A stretch of 64,000 nt of DNA from Gemmobacter aquaticus (GTDB lineage: Bacteria; Pseudomonadota; Alphaproteobacteria; Rhodobacterales; Rhodobacteraceae): assembly GCF_007859075.1 (NCBI RefSeq), contig NZ_VOAK01000026.1:62001-126000 (forward strand), in the 5' to 3' direction. Below, piece after piece: positions 8,900 through 17,914 of this stretch. The position numbers and the translations under genes are program-made. Under the pieces are notes generated by a model. It did no database searches. It was not told the DNA's origin and worked only from the letters and a program-made list of their open reading frames with translations. Position 1 is the first letter of the stretch. The number at the start of each line of letters is the position of its first letter.

Positions 8900-10174
8900 T
8901 CAGACGCTGATGTTCATCGCGCGGGCAATCTCGGCCCGCCCACCGCCGCGCATCCATTGGTCGACCTGCTTGGCATGGTTGACCACTTCGGAAATTGCGC
9001 TGTCAAAGCCGAAAAAGCGGTAGGGCACGCCAAGGCTGTCCAGCGTATCGGCAAGGTTACCCATGCCGCGCACCAAGTTCGGCCCGCCACGCCCAACCAC
9101 GACATAGAGCGGCACGGGTCCGTGCCGGGCAAAGTGCTCTCGCAGCGCATCCCCCATGCCCCGGAAGGTTTCCAGAATGTCGGTGTTGTTCGACTTGCCA
9201 CCAATGATGAAAAGGACATTGGTCTGCTTCAGGAAATGCCGGTAGCAGATCGAGGCGACGGCCTTCATCTTTTCATAGGGCGGGTTGCCCCCGAAGTCCG
9301 AGGAGATGATGGCGACATCGCCCAGAACCTCGGTCACCAGACTGTTGGCCCCGCCGCCAAAGGTTGGCGCAAGGATAGTGCCTTTTTCGTTGATGACGAA
9401 GACATCCGACTGCCCCTGATGGGTGCGCAGCTGGTTCACCTCTTGCTCGAACTCGGAAATGTCGGCAGCAAACAGATAATCCGGCAGGCCCAGCCGGCCC
9501 ACACGCGGGTCGTCTCTGTCAAACCCGCATTTGAGGTCGCAGGCGATGGGCGTCAGGCGGCCATCACGCCCCGGCATCATGCGGATCGGGTTCAGCTCCA
9601 GCGTCGTCATCCCATAGTGGTGCATCAGCTCCCACAGTTTCGGCAGATGCTGCGTCAGGGGCGAGATGATCTCTCGCGGGGCACCGATCTCGGTCAGGGC
9701 ATTGGCGACGACAAAGGCCTTCATCCCCGTCAATGCGTCAAACGGAACGCTCGCGATCTCGGACTTGTCGAGCTCCTCGATATCCACCCCACCGCGATGT
9801 GTCAGTGTCATCGTCGGGGCACGAAAGCGCGTATCGTCGGTGATCGCGAAATAGACCTCGTGTTCTGCTGGGACACCCGCCTCGAAGGTTACGCCATTGG
9901 CTTTGGCGACCGCATTGCCGTGGCGGTGCTCGGCAAAGTAGAGACGCTCCTTTTCGGCCAGTGCGGTGCCGAGATCGCGGGCGCGGCCAATCAGCCCGGC
10001 CTTGCCCTTTTTCCCCACGCCACCCCGAAACAGAGGCTTGATGAAGATCAGGCCGTGTCGATCAATCAGTCCCTGGATCTGATCCTCTGTCGCGTCGGGG
10101 CCAAGGATCTCCGATGTGGGAAATCCGACATGGGCCAGCAGACGCGCACCCGTGAGCATTCCGGTCACCTGCAT
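8900..10174 (-). CDS. ATP-grasp CoA-ligase beta subunit (AclB/SucC-like), 424 aa
   Basis: The protein resembles the succinyl-CoA-synthetase beta half of ATP citrate lyase. It has an N-terminal ATP-grasp region (IFIKPLFRGGVGKKGKAG, about residues 44-61), a metal/nucleotide segment (TTLELNPIRMM, about 190-200), and the C-terminal CoA-ligase flavodoxin-like part (VLFIIGGKSNNTDI, about 335-348). Length matches bacterial AclB (about 400 aa). GGAGG precedes the ATG. It is followed at 14 bp by the alpha/lyase fusion, so the two should form one enzyme. Because tricarboxylate transporter genes precede it, citrate or a citrate analogue is more likely than succinate as the substrate. Confidence 0.82.
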   Translation of the reverse strand: MQVTGMLTGARLLAHVGFPTSEILGPDATEDQIQGLIDRHGLIFIKPLFRGGVGKKGKAGLIGRARDLGTALAEKERLYFAEHRHGNAVAKANGVTFEAGVPAEHEVYFAITDDTRFRAPTMTLTHRGGVDIEELDKSEIASVPFDALTGMKAFVVANALTEIGAPREIISPLTQHLPKLWELMHHYGMTTLELNPIRMMPGRDGRLTPIACDLKCGFDRDDPRVGRLGLPDYLFAADISEFEQEVNQLRTHQGQSDVFVINEKGTILAPTFGGGANSLVTEVLGDVAIISSDFGGNPPYEKMKAVASICYRHFLKQTNVLFIIGGKSNNTDILETFRGMGDALREHFARHGPVPLYVVVGRGGPNLVRGMGNLADTLDSLGVPYRFFGFDSAISEVVNHAKQVDQWMRGGGRAEIARAMNISV

Positions 10175-10261
10175 CAGGTTCCTCCGTTGGCTATGAGATT
10201 TTTGGGGGAGAGGGGGGCGACCCGGCCGCGGGTCAGTACGCGGCCAGGTCGGAGGGACGGA

Positions 10262-11767
10262 TCAGGCGTCCTTGAACACGTCGTCGCGCGATTTGCGGAT
10301 CGACGGCAGCACCGCGACGAGCAGGGCGACGGCCCCGATGGCCAGCAGGAAGGCCGACAGCGGCGAGGTGACAAAGGTGGTCATGCTGCCGTCCGAGATG
10401 ATCAACGCCTGACGCAGCTTTTCTTCCAGAAGCCGGCCCAGCACAAAGCCAAGAGCCAGCGGCGCGGCCTCGAACTGCAGCTTCCACAGCGCAAAACCCA
10501 CCAAACCCATCGCACCAGCCATCATCACCTGCGCCGGCTCGTTCGAGATCGAGAAGAGACCAATGCAGCAGAAGGCGACAATCGCCGGGAAGAGCAGCCG
10601 GTAAGGCACCTGCAGCAGCTTCACCCAGAGGCCGATAAGGGGCAGGTTTATGATAACCAGCATCAGGTTACCGATCCACATGCTGGCGATAAGCCCCCAG
10701 AACAGTTCAGGATTGCGCTCGATCACCTGCGGGCCGGGAACAATACCCTGGATCATCATGGCACCCACCATCAGCGCCATCACCGCATTGGGTGGCAGGC
10801 CCAGCGTCATCAAGGGAATGAACGAGGTCTGCGCGCCGGCATTGTTCGCCGATTCCGGCCCTGCAACCGCCTGCGAAACGCCAGTGCCAAAGTCCTGCGG
10901 GCGCTTCGATAGCCGCTTTTCCATCGCATAGCTGGCGAATGGACCGAGGATCGCGCCATTGCCTGGAAGCACACCCAGCACCGCACCGATACCCGTACCG
11001 CGCAGGATAGCGCCCATGTTTTCGCGCAGGTCGCGCAGGCTGGGCCAGAGCCGCCCGATCGAACCCTTCACCAGATCACGCTTTTCTGGGTCGGCCAAAT
11101 TCTTGAAGATCTCGCCAAAGCCGAAGACGCCCATCGCCAGCACCACGAACTCAATCCCGTCGGTCAGCATATGCAGGCCAAAGGTCATCCGTTCGCGCCC
11201 GGTTTCCATGTCCGCCCCGACGCAGGACAGAAGCACGCCCACGAGGATCATCGCCACTGCCTTGGTCAGCGACCCATGCGCCAGCACCACTGCGAACACG
11301 AGGCCCATGACCATCAGCGAGAAATACTCTGCCGGACCAAAGAGCAGGCCAAGCTTGGTCATCGGAACCCCAAGCGCCGCAATGACGATGGTGGCAAAAG
11401 TCCCGGCGATGAACGATCCGATGGCGGCAAGCCCGAGTGCCAGTCCGGCCTGCCCGCGCTTGGCCATCTCGTGCCCGTCAATCGCGGTCACAACGGCCGT
11501 AGCCTCGCCGGGGATGTTCACCAGAATGGCCGTGGTCGAGCCGCCATATTGCGCCCCGTAGTAAATCCCGGCCAGCATGATCAAGGCACCGGTCGGGTCC
11601 AGCGCCAGCGTGACAGGCAGCAAGATCGAGATGGTCGCCACCGGGCCAACACCGGGAAGCACACCCACAAGCGTACCGATCAGGCAGCCGACAAAGCAGA
11701 AAAACACGTTCTTGAGGGTGAGCGCGACGGCAAAGCCCAGCCCCAGATTGTACAGCATGTCCATCAT
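10262..11767 (-). CDS. tctA: tripartite tricarboxylate transporter, large membrane subunit TctA, 501 aa
   Basis: About ten to twelve hydrophobic segments and TctA-family hallmarks are visible: GVLPGVGPVATISILLPVT near residue 37, YGGSTTAILVNIPGEA near 73, and GVLPGNGAILGPFASYAME near 263. TctA is the large inner-membrane subunit that moves the tricarboxylate with a cation gradient. The start lies 1 bp after the tctB stop, so the two are coupled. An 87-bp gap with a GC-rich palindrome (GACCCGGCCGCGGGTC, about 10219) separates it from the downstream ligase gene. It completes a full TctCBA set. Confidence 0.95.
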   Translation of the reverse strand: MMDMLYNLGLGFAVALTLKNVFFCFVGCLIGTLVGVLPGVGPVATISILLPVTLALDPTGALIMLAGIYYGAQYGGSTTAILVNIPGEATAVVTAIDGHEMAKRGQAGLALGLAAIGSFIAGTFATIVIAALGVPMTKLGLLFGPAEYFSLMVMGLVFAVVLAHGSLTKAVAMILVGVLLSCVGADMETGRERMTFGLHMLTDGIEFVVLAMGVFGFGEIFKNLADPEKRDLVKGSIGRLWPSLRDLRENMGAILRGTGIGAVLGVLPGNGAILGPFASYAMEKRLSKRPQDFGTGVSQAVAGPESANNAGAQTSFIPLMTLGLPPNAVMALMVGAMMIQGIVPGPQVIERNPELFWGLIASMWIGNLMLVIINLPLIGLWVKLLQVPYRLLFPAIVAFCCIGLFSISNEPAQVMMAGAMGLVGFALWKLQFEAAPLALGFVLGRLLEEKLRQALIISDGSMTTFVTSPLSAFLLAIGAVALLVAVLPSIRKSRDDVFKDA

Positions 11768-11768
11768 G

Positions 11769-12284
11769 TCAGTATCCGATCAGCCAGGGCGCAACAGGCA
11801 GCGAAAGCCCGAGCGCGAAACGGAACAAGGCAATGCAGAGCGCAGACAGCACGACCGTGAAGATCAGAAGCTCCACCAGACGCGCATCCTTTGCCGCCAT
11901 GCCCGAGCAGAAGATCGCCAGCGGCGTCGCAACCGCCATTCCCAGCACCGGGATCTTGAACGACCCAAAGTCAAAGCCGCGGATCGTCAGGGCAAAGAGG
12001 AAGATCCCGACCAGCACCGGAACCATGTCGCGGATCGGCCAGCTGCCCGTTGATTCCGGAGGCTCGCGCCAGCAGATCGCCAACTGCACAATTCCCAGAA
12101 GAATGATCAGTACCGACAGGGCGCGCGGCAGCAGGCCTGACCCGACCCCCCCTTCGGTGAAGAAGGGAAGATCGGCGCTGGCATAGAGGGCAAAGAGCCC
12201 GAAAGCCACGAGGCAGAGCCCGGCCAGCCGTTCGCGGCCGATCAAAGGTCGTGGCGGAGGCGGGTTGGTGACCTCGTGGCTCAT
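11769..12284 (-). CDS. tctB: tripartite tricarboxylate transporter, small membrane subunit TctB, 171 aa
   Basis: Four predicted transmembrane segments (near residues 22-40, 55-70, 86-105 and 140-165) and the position between tctC and tctA identify TctB, the poorly conserved small membrane subunit. The family motif GGVGSGLLPRALS (about 45-57) is present. It lies 5 bp after the tctC stop and 1 bp before tctA, within one operon. Confidence 0.92.
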   Translation of the reverse strand: MSHEVTNPPPPRPLIGRERLAGLCLVAFGLFALYASADLPFFTEGGVGSGLLPRALSVLIILLGIVQLAICWREPPESTGSWPIRDMVPVLVGIFLFALTIRGFDFGSFKIPVLGMAVATPLAIFCSGMAAKDARLVELLIFTVVLSALCIALFRFALGLSLPVAPWLIGY

Positions 12285-12289
12285 CTACG

Positions 12290-13261
12290 TCACTCCACCT
12301 TGATGTCGGCGGCCTTGACGACCTCACCCCAGCGGGCACGTTCCGAGGCCATGAAGTCCGCGAAGGCCTGCCCCGAGAGGGTCGAGGGCACGCCACCATC
12401 GTTCTTCAGCTTGGCGATGAATTCGGGATCCGCGAGCGTCTCGGCCGTGGCGCTGGCCAGCTTGTCGCGTACGCCCTGCGGCAGGCCCTTGGGTCCCAGC
12501 AGGCCATACCATGCCGAGGCGGTATAGGTCGGCAGGCCGGACTCGGCGACGGTCGGAACGTCGGGCAGTTCGGCGAAGCGCTCGGAGCCGGTCACCGCCA
12601 GCGCGGTCAGCGTGCCGTCACCGACGAGGCCGATGACCGACGGAATGGTCGTGACCATGAAGTCGATATGGCCACCGACCAGATCATTCACCGCCGGACC
12701 CGCGCCCTTGTAGGGAACGTGCTTCAGCTCGATCCCCGCCGTCTGGCCCAGAAGCAGCGTGGCAACGTGGCTGGCCGAGGCGTTGCCGGCCGAACCATAA
12801 ACCAACTCGCCCGCCTTGGCCTTTTCAAGAAGCTCGGCCAAGGACTTGACTGGCAGGCGCGGACCGACCACCACCACGAGTGAGGCATCGGCGATCATGG
12901 CGATCGGGTCCAGCGCTTCGGCTGGGTCGTGTTTCAGGTTGAAGATATGCGGGTTCACCGCCATCGGCCCCTGATTGCCCACCAGCAAGGTGTAGCCATC
13001 GGGTTCGGCGCTTGCGACCACCTCGGTCCCGATGTTCGCGGCCGCACCAGGACGGTTTTCCACGATTACGCGGCCGTTCAGCGCCTTTTCGAGCCGCGAA
13101 GCAAAGACGCGTGCAATCGCATCGGTACCACCCCCGGCCGCATAGGACACGACCAGCGTTACCGGCTTGGACGGATAGTCCTGCGCCAGCGCGGGCAGGC
13201 CCGCCGTCGACAACAGCGCCACCCCAAGCGCCAGCGCGGCACGACGATTGAATCTCAGCAT
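12290..13261 (-). CDS. tctC: tricarboxylate-binding periplasmic protein TctC (Bug family), 323 aa
   Basis: The start at 13261 (MLRFNRRAALALGVALL) follows a GGGAGGA site and gives a signal peptide ending ALAQ; an in-frame ATG further upstream lacks these. Bug-family landmarks follow: DYPSKPVTLVVSYAAGGGTD near residue 29, then GRVIVENRPGAAANIG. The protein binds a carboxylated ligand in the periplasm and delivers it to TctAB. It is the second gene of the operon. Ligand identity cannot be read from the sequence. Confidence 0.93.
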   Translation of the reverse strand: MLRFNRRAALALGVALLSTAGLPALAQDYPSKPVTLVVSYAAGGGTDAIARVFASRLEKALNGRVIVENRPGAAANIGTEVVASAEPDGYTLLVGNQGPMAVNPHIFNLKHDPAEALDPIAMIADASLVVVVGPRLPVKSLAELLEKAKAGELVYGSAGNASASHVATLLLGQTAGIELKHVPYKGAGPAVNDLVGGHIDFMVTTIPSVIGLVGDGTLTALAVTGSERFAELPDVPTVAESGLPTYTASAWYGLLGPKGLPQGVRDKLASATAETLADPEFIAKLKNDGGVPSTLSGQAFADFMASERARWGEVVKAADIKVE

Positions 13262-13329
13262 GTCAGTTCCTCCCTTGAACAAAGATCTCCGGTTCCGCCG
13301 GCAGGTCCAGCCCCTCCGGCGGCTTGCCG

Positions 13330-14400
13330 TCAGTTTCTGCGTCGCACCAGAGCCGCGCCCTCGAAGAGACGACGGCAGGTGCGGGTGACGAAAACGACGG
13401 GTTGGCCAGTCGCTGCGTCGGTCTCCACGCGCACGGCCATGCGGCCGGACGGGTGTTCGAATGTGAGGTCGGTGGGCAGACGCAGGTCCGGCATGGCGGT
13501 ACCCACGATGCTGTCCGGCAGCGTCGCGGCAACGGCGACCGAAACGGCCCCGGTCGTTGCGAGTGATGAATGGCAGCTCCAGGGTGTGAAATACCGCACG
13601 GCCAGATCGCCCCCGCGTTGCGGGGCGCCGATCAGCACCGGTTTAGGAAGCACCGATTGCGCGACGTCGCCAAAGCCCATCCGCTGCCCGGCCTTCAGGC
13701 GAACGGCCTCAAGCCGTGCCATGAACGTGGGGTTCTGGTCGAGTTCCTGTGCGCTCTCCGAACCTGTTAGTCCGAAGGTCTCGGCACGGGCGATCATGAC
13801 CGGCGTCGCCCCATCGATCAAAGAGACTGGAACCCCATCAATCACTTCTTGCGGCGCGCCCGAAGGCAGCATGCGCCCGGTCTTGGCCCCGATTGCCTCT
13901 AGAAATGCCAGATAGACCGGCGCCGCCGTGCCCGGCACGCCGTCGATGCCGGTGTCGCCCTGATATCGAAGCTCGCCCCCCGGCGTGAGGATGCGTGCCT
14001 CGATGATCTTGCCGGTGTTCACGTTGTGCACGCGCACCCGCGTCTCGGACGGCCCCGCTGGCACCAGCCCCCGCTCAACCGAAAAAGCCGCGACCGCCGA
14101 CAGCATGTTGCCGCAGTTGGGTGCGGTGTCGACGATCTGCTCCTCGACCTTCACCTGCGCAAAAAGGTAGTCGACATCCGCACCATCGCGACTGGCCGGA
14201 CCAACGATGGCGACTTTTGAACTCAAGGGGTTGCCACCCCCAATGCCGTCGATTTCTAGCGGATGGCCAGAGCCCATGATCTCTATCAGCAGCGCATCGC
14301 GCTGCACGGGGTCTGCGGGCAGATCACTGCGCAGAAAAAAAGGCCCCTTCGACGTGCCGCCCCTCATCAGGACGCACGGTATGCGCATCAGATCATCCAT
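13330..14400 (-). CDS. PrpF/GalD-family isomerase (4-oxalomesaconate tautomerase-like), 356 aa
   Basis: It has the family N-terminus MRIPCVLMRGGTSKGPFF and the segment EIDGIGGGNPLSSKVAIV. It also has the catalytic cysteine region DTAPNCGNMLSAV (about residues 92-104). Among PrpF relatives the closest match by eye is GalD, which tautomerises 4-oxalomesaconate; 2-methylaconitate and aconitate isomerases share the fold. It is the first gene of the tricarboxylate operon, with GGGAGGA before the ATG, and is divergent from the LysR gene. An unsaturated tricarboxylate is therefore the likely substrate. No GalB hydratase or CHA aldolase gene is nearby, so a standard gallate pathway is not supported here. 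Confidence 0.88.
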   Translation of the reverse strand: MDDLMRIPCVLMRGGTSKGPFFLRSDLPADPVQRDALLIEIMGSGHPLEIDGIGGGNPLSSKVAIVGPASRDGADVDYLFAQVKVEEQIVDTAPNCGNMLSAVAAFSVERGLVPAGPSETRVRVHNVNTGKIIEARILTPGGELRYQGDTGIDGVPGTAAPVYLAFLEAIGAKTGRMLPSGAPQEVIDGVPVSLIDGATPVMIARAETFGLTGSESAQELDQNPTFMARLEAVRLKAGQRMGFGDVAQSVLPKPVLIGAPQRGGDLAVRYFTPWSCHSSLATTGAVSVAVAATLPDSIVGTAMPDLRLPTDLTFEHPSGRMAVRVETDAATGQPVVFVTRTCRRLFEGAALVRRRN

Positions 14401-14499
14401 TTGGGTCTTCCTCCCAGGCGGAACTTGCCGCCGCTTGGGTATGAAATGCCGGGAATCGTCTGTGTTGTGAATTGCAAAGAATTGATCTATTATTTCGAT
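14401..14499. promoter_or_regulatory. divergent promoter region of the tricarboxylate operon and its LysR gene
   Basis: These 99 bp separate the two divergent starts. The half next to the LysR gene is AT-rich (about 14469-14499), as expected for a LysR-bound promoter. No clear T-N11-A operator or strong -35/-10 pair could be singled out. Confidence 0.5.
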
Positions 14500-15462
14500 A
14501 TGCGGAATAATTTTGAATTCCTCGATCTCAAGGCCTTTCTCGCGGTGCTGGAGCTTTCATCGTTCCACGCGGCGGCCAAACTGCTGAACCTGTCACCCCC
14601 AGCTCTTTCGCGCCGCATTCGCGCGCTGGAAGAGGCCGTAGGCGCCCAACTGATCGAGCGCACGACGCGGCGCGTCGGCCCTACGCAGGTCGGGCGCGAG
14701 TTGATGCCGCTGATGCGCCGGCTCGTCGATGAATTCGAGGAATCAATCCTGTCAATTTCCGATCTGGGTGGGCGCCATCGAACTCAGGTTAGGCTCGCCT
14801 CGGTGCCCACCGCCGCCTTCTACTTCCTGCCCGGCGTCGTGCGCGAATTCAACGCGCGCTACCCAGGAATACGCTTCCGTATCATGGACTTGTCAGCGAA
14901 CGAGGGTCTTGATGCCGTGGCCAATGGCGAGGTCGAATTCGGCATCAACATCACCGGTGCCACGCGCGATGACCTGTTGTTCACACCATTGATGGAAGAC
15001 CCGTTTGTCCTTGCCTGTCGCCGCGATCATGCATTCTCGGGGCGCAAGTCTCTGCCATGGGGCGAACTTGTTGGCCATCCGCTGATCGGGGTGTCAAAGT
15101 CATCCGGGAACCGCGCTGTTCTCGACCGGGCATTGGCAGCAACAGGTTTGCAGTTGGAACTGAACTGGTTTTATGAGGTCAACCATCTATCGACCTCTCT
15201 GGGGCTGGTCGAAGCAGGGCTCGGAATCTCCGTGCTGCCGAAACTGGCCACGCCGCAACATGAACACCCGCTGATTGCCACGGTCCAGTTGGAGAATCCC
15301 GTCGTGTCACGCACGATCGGCATCGTCGAGCGCCGCGGCGCCCCACTCTCACCTGCGGCCATGCGGTTTCGGGACCTGCTGGTCAATGAATGGCAGCATA
15401 CGGCACCCCGGACAATCGATGATGCATCCCAGCCACCAGCCTCCGTGTCTCGCAAGCACTGA
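14500..15462 (+). CDS. LysR-family regulator of the tricarboxylate operon, 320 aa
   Basis: The ATG at 14500 (MRNNFEFLDLKAFLAVLELSS) gives the standard LysR N-terminus. The winged helix-turn-helix is at about residues 5-65 (SFHAAAKLLNLSPPALSRRIRALEEAVG) and a LysR substrate-binding domain follows (about 95-300). Longer in-frame starts would overlap the galD-like gene. Divergent placement 99 bp from the operon suggests it senses the tricarboxylate or a CoA/acid intermediate and activates transport and catabolism. Role in control is inferred from position. Confidence 0.9.
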   Translation: MRNNFEFLDLKAFLAVLELSSFHAAAKLLNLSPPALSRRIRALEEAVGAQLIERTTRRVGPTQVGRELMPLMRRLVDEFEESILSISDLGGRHRTQVRLASVPTAAFYFLPGVVREFNARYPGIRFRIMDLSANEGLDAVANGEVEFGINITGATRDDLLFTPLMEDPFVLACRRDHAFSGRKSLPWGELVGHPLIGVSKSSGNRAVLDRALAATGLQLELNWFYEVNHLSTSLGLVEAGLGISVLPKLATPQHEHPLIATVQLENPVVSRTIGIVERRGAPLSPAAMRFRDLLVNEWQHTAPRTIDDASQPPASVSRKH

Positions 15463-15520
15463 AGCAGAGGGGTTCGCTCCTTTGGTAATCTCCATCTTTA
15501 ACGGGGTGCGTTCGTAGGGC

Positions 15521-16610
15521 TTACGCGGCCATTTTCAACTTCATGGCGGGTGTTATGCCGCCGATGCCCATGTTCGGGCGGTCGTTGTTTTAAGCCCATA
15601 GCCAGTGCGTGGCGGAGCCCTGGGCCTCCTCGATGATGTATTGGTCGAGCCATTCATGCCTGACGGTGCGGTTATAGCGCTTGATATAGGCGTTCTGCTG
15701 GAGCTTTCCGGGTTGGATGTTCTGGATGGCGATGCCCCGTTTTTCGTCCCAGATCAGCAGCTTGCCACTGATATATTCCGGGCCATTGTCCACCCGTATG
15801 GTGCCAAGCTTGCCGCGCCAAGCGATGAGCCGATCAAGGCTCCGGATCACACGGTTGGCGGGCAAGGAAAAGTCGACATCGATCCCCAATTCTTCATGGT
15901 TAAAGTCGTCCAGCACATTTAACAACCGAGATGCATGGCAATCCCCGCGAGGCGATTTGCCATGAAGTCCATCGACCAAGTGATGTTAGGCGGGCCCGGC
16001 ACAGCGAGCACGTCAGGCTTGTCCCGCTTCAAGCGATTGCGGGGCTTGATCCGCAGGTTCAGTTGCAGCGCGCAATGGATGCGGTAGGCCCGCTTGTGGT
16101 TCCACGGATGTCCTTTCACGTTGTGAAGCTATAGAAAACACAGGGCAAAACCCCATGTCTTGCGGGCATCGGTCAGACCGACCAGCAGGTCAGCAATCTC
16201 TTCGTTCTCGGCACGCAACTTCGGGCAGTCGCGATAGCAGGTCTCGCTCACCCCGAATGCGCGACAAGCCAAAACGATGCTCGCCCCATGTCGCGCCACT
16301 GCATTCCTGGCCATCTCTCGGCGTTGAGACGGCTCACTTACTTTTCCAAGCGCTTCCTTTGGCAGGTCCGCCTACATACTAAGGTCCGCATACATCCGTT
16401 TCAGACGACGGTTCTAATCTTCCATCGCCTTCATCTGGCTGATGAGGGACGCATCCATCCCTCCAAACTTCGCCCGCCATTTGTAGAACGACGCATTGCT
16501 CATGCCATGCTCGCGGCACAGCTCGTCAACCGGCACACCACATTCGGCCTGCCGCAGGATCGCGATGATCTGAGCTGCGGTTTATCTGATTGTCTGCATT
16601 CGGAAACACC
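15521..16610 (-). pseudogene. IS3-family element relic with orfA and orfB
   Basis: On the minus strand orfA remains lie at about 16400-16610 (ECGVPVDELCREHGMSNASFYKW, spread over broken frames). OrfB follows: MARNAVARHGASIVLACRAFGVS at 16314, KRLKRDKPDVLAVPGPPNITWSMDFM near 16010, and IRVDNGPEYISGKLL with QNAYIKRYNRTVRHEWL near 15700-15800. It ends MKLKMAA and a stop at 15521. Several frameshifts and internal stops separate these blocks. The relic lies right behind the LysR gene and marks the end of the catabolic operon region. Confidence 0.85.
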
Positions 16611-16750
16611 TCATGCATCGTGCCGAGAGAATTCTACTTATGCTGCCCATAACTTTTGGGGGATCGCTGGGGCGCTCGGGTCGCAAGGGTTTGCCTTGTA
16701 GGGGGTGATCAGAATGGCGATAATTAGTCTACTGACAGCACGGGGGCGCG

Positions 16751-16954
16751 GCTATCAGCGAGCCGGGGCGTCATGCCGATGGCGGAAATCTGTATCTGAA
16801 CGCATCGAAGACTGGCGCCGGCGCGTGGTTGGTTTTCTATCGGAAAGACGGCAAGCAGAAGGAAATGGGATTGGGTGGATATCCCGCCGTCAGTCTGGCC
16901 CGAGCCCGTGAAGCCGCGACCGAAGCCCGCCGCCTGCTGGTGCAGGGTGGAGCG
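16751..16954 (+). pseudogene. tyrosine-integrase relic, arm-binding (DUF4102) domain only
   Basis: The frame encodes SEPGRHADGGNLYLNASKTG, then WLVFYRKDGKQKEMGLGGYP and SLARAREAATEARRLL. This is the N-terminal arm-DNA-binding domain of P4-type phage and island integrases. It lacks the first dozen or so residues and is cut at about 16954, where an IS5 relic begins. The catalytic domain is missing. No tRNA gene or attachment site was found beside it. It signals an earlier integrated island. Confidence 0.85.
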
Positions 16955-17485
16955 CCTTCTGAAGCTGGCGAACGTGGACTGTGCCGTGCCGGATTACAAG
17001 ACGCTGTGCTGGCGGGAAAAGACACACGCCGTCCAGATCCCGTATCGCCGTGCCGATGGGCCCTTGAACCTCTTGTTCGACTGCACCGGGATCAGGTTTC
17101 TCGGTATTGGCGAATGGCAGGCGGGCAAGCCCGATGTTCGGGGCCGCCGCCAATGGCGCAAGGTGCGTCTGGGCATGGAGACTGCCACGTCTGACATCCG
17201 CGCCGTGGAACTCACGCCCGGCAGCGACGGTGATAGCCCCGTTCTGCCGAAACTGCTCGGCCAGATCCCCGAGGGCGAAGAAATCGGCATCGTGACTGCC
17301 GACGGCGCCTTTGACACCCGCCGTTGTCACACCGCCATCATCGACCGCCCGACCACAGAAATCCAGATCCGTATGGCACTGATGAACCGCTTCTCGGCCC
17401 TCGGAGCGGCCGAGATCCTGCGGGTGGCCTGAGTACTAAGGGAAAGGGGCTGTCAGGCCTCAGGCATGAGTGGCGCAACAACGCC
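16955..17485 (+). pseudogene. IS5-family transposase, 3' part with right terminal repeat and internal deletion
   Basis: The reading frame LLKLANVDCAVPDYKTLCW runs through GIRFLGIGEWQ, then RRQWRKVRLGMETATSDIRA and TADGAFDTRRCH, typical of IS5-group DDE transposases. It then jumps from IIDRPT to TEIQIRMALMNRFSALG and the stop at 17432. The sequence that normally separates these blocks (roughly 80 residues including the last catalytic Glu) is deleted. The right end GCAACAACGCC (about 17475-17485) is the complement of the IS5 left end at 5586. Confidence 0.85.
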
Positions 17486-17645
17486 GTGTCGAACCTTGGT
17501 TGGAAAGCATCTTGGTCGACGCCAGAACTTCTGGCTTCACATCTGGCTTCTGGTCTGCGTAGCCATGGCCGACAAGGACCGCCCGGTGTGACCCACGCCG
17601 GGCGGCTATGCGGTGGCCGTAGCGTAAACAGTGACCCGCTACGGC

Positions 17646-17798
17646 CTAGTGGCCCCGAAGTGGCGGCGCGATCCGGTGAGAGATGGCGGAATCGAGGCCT
17701 ATGTCACGAGCGATATGCGGCCCCAAGCGATTTGCGAGCGCGGCACGCGCGTATTCTTCCCGGTAGAGCCGCCAGGCACGGGTGAGGGAGTTCAACAT
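17646..17798 (-). CDS. DUF1127 small protein, 50 aa
   Basis: The ATG at 17798 follows a CGAAAGGACACC site and gives MLNSLTRAWRLYREEYARAA, then LANRLGPHIARDIG. The arginine-rich amphipathic helix followed by a LGxxxxRDIG turn is the DUF1127 (YjiS-like) signature. Such small proteins are common in alphaproteobacteria, and some act in RNA turnover or phosphate and carbon regulation. It shares LGPHIARDIG exactly with the DUF1127 protein at 27208-27360. It lies downstream of the MFS gene on the same strand. Confidence 0.82.
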   Translation of the reverse strand: MLNSLTRAWRLYREEYARAALANRLGPHIARDIGLDSAISHRIAPPLRGH

Positions 17799-17914
17799 TC
17801 GGTGTCCTTTCGAGGAGTTCGTTGTTGCTGCGGCGGGTTCGACGCCCCGGCGCGACTGGAGAGAGAGAAGCAAGAGGATGCGTGTGCGAGCGAAGTTGGA
17901 ACACCACAGGCACA

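Noticed and set aside
10219-10234. Palindrome between tctA and the ligase gene as a terminator
   Set aside because: The stem is short, with no T-run in the direction of the operon, and the downstream genes clearly belong to the same transcription unit.
8819-10912. 697-aa open frame antisense to the ligase genes and tctA
   Set aside because: It is an Arg/Gln/His-rich shadow of well-identified genes on the other strand, as is common in GC-rich DNA.
13330-14400. A gallate/protocatechuate 4,5-cleavage locus around the GalD-like gene
   Set aside because: No ring dioxygenase, GalB hydratase or CHA aldolase gene is present; the neighbours are tricarboxylate transport and CoA-ligase genes.
5586-17485. 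The two IS5 fragments as halves of one element split by insertion of the operon
   Set aside because: Both contain the VPDY-TL segment with different neighbouring residues, so they are remains of two different copies.
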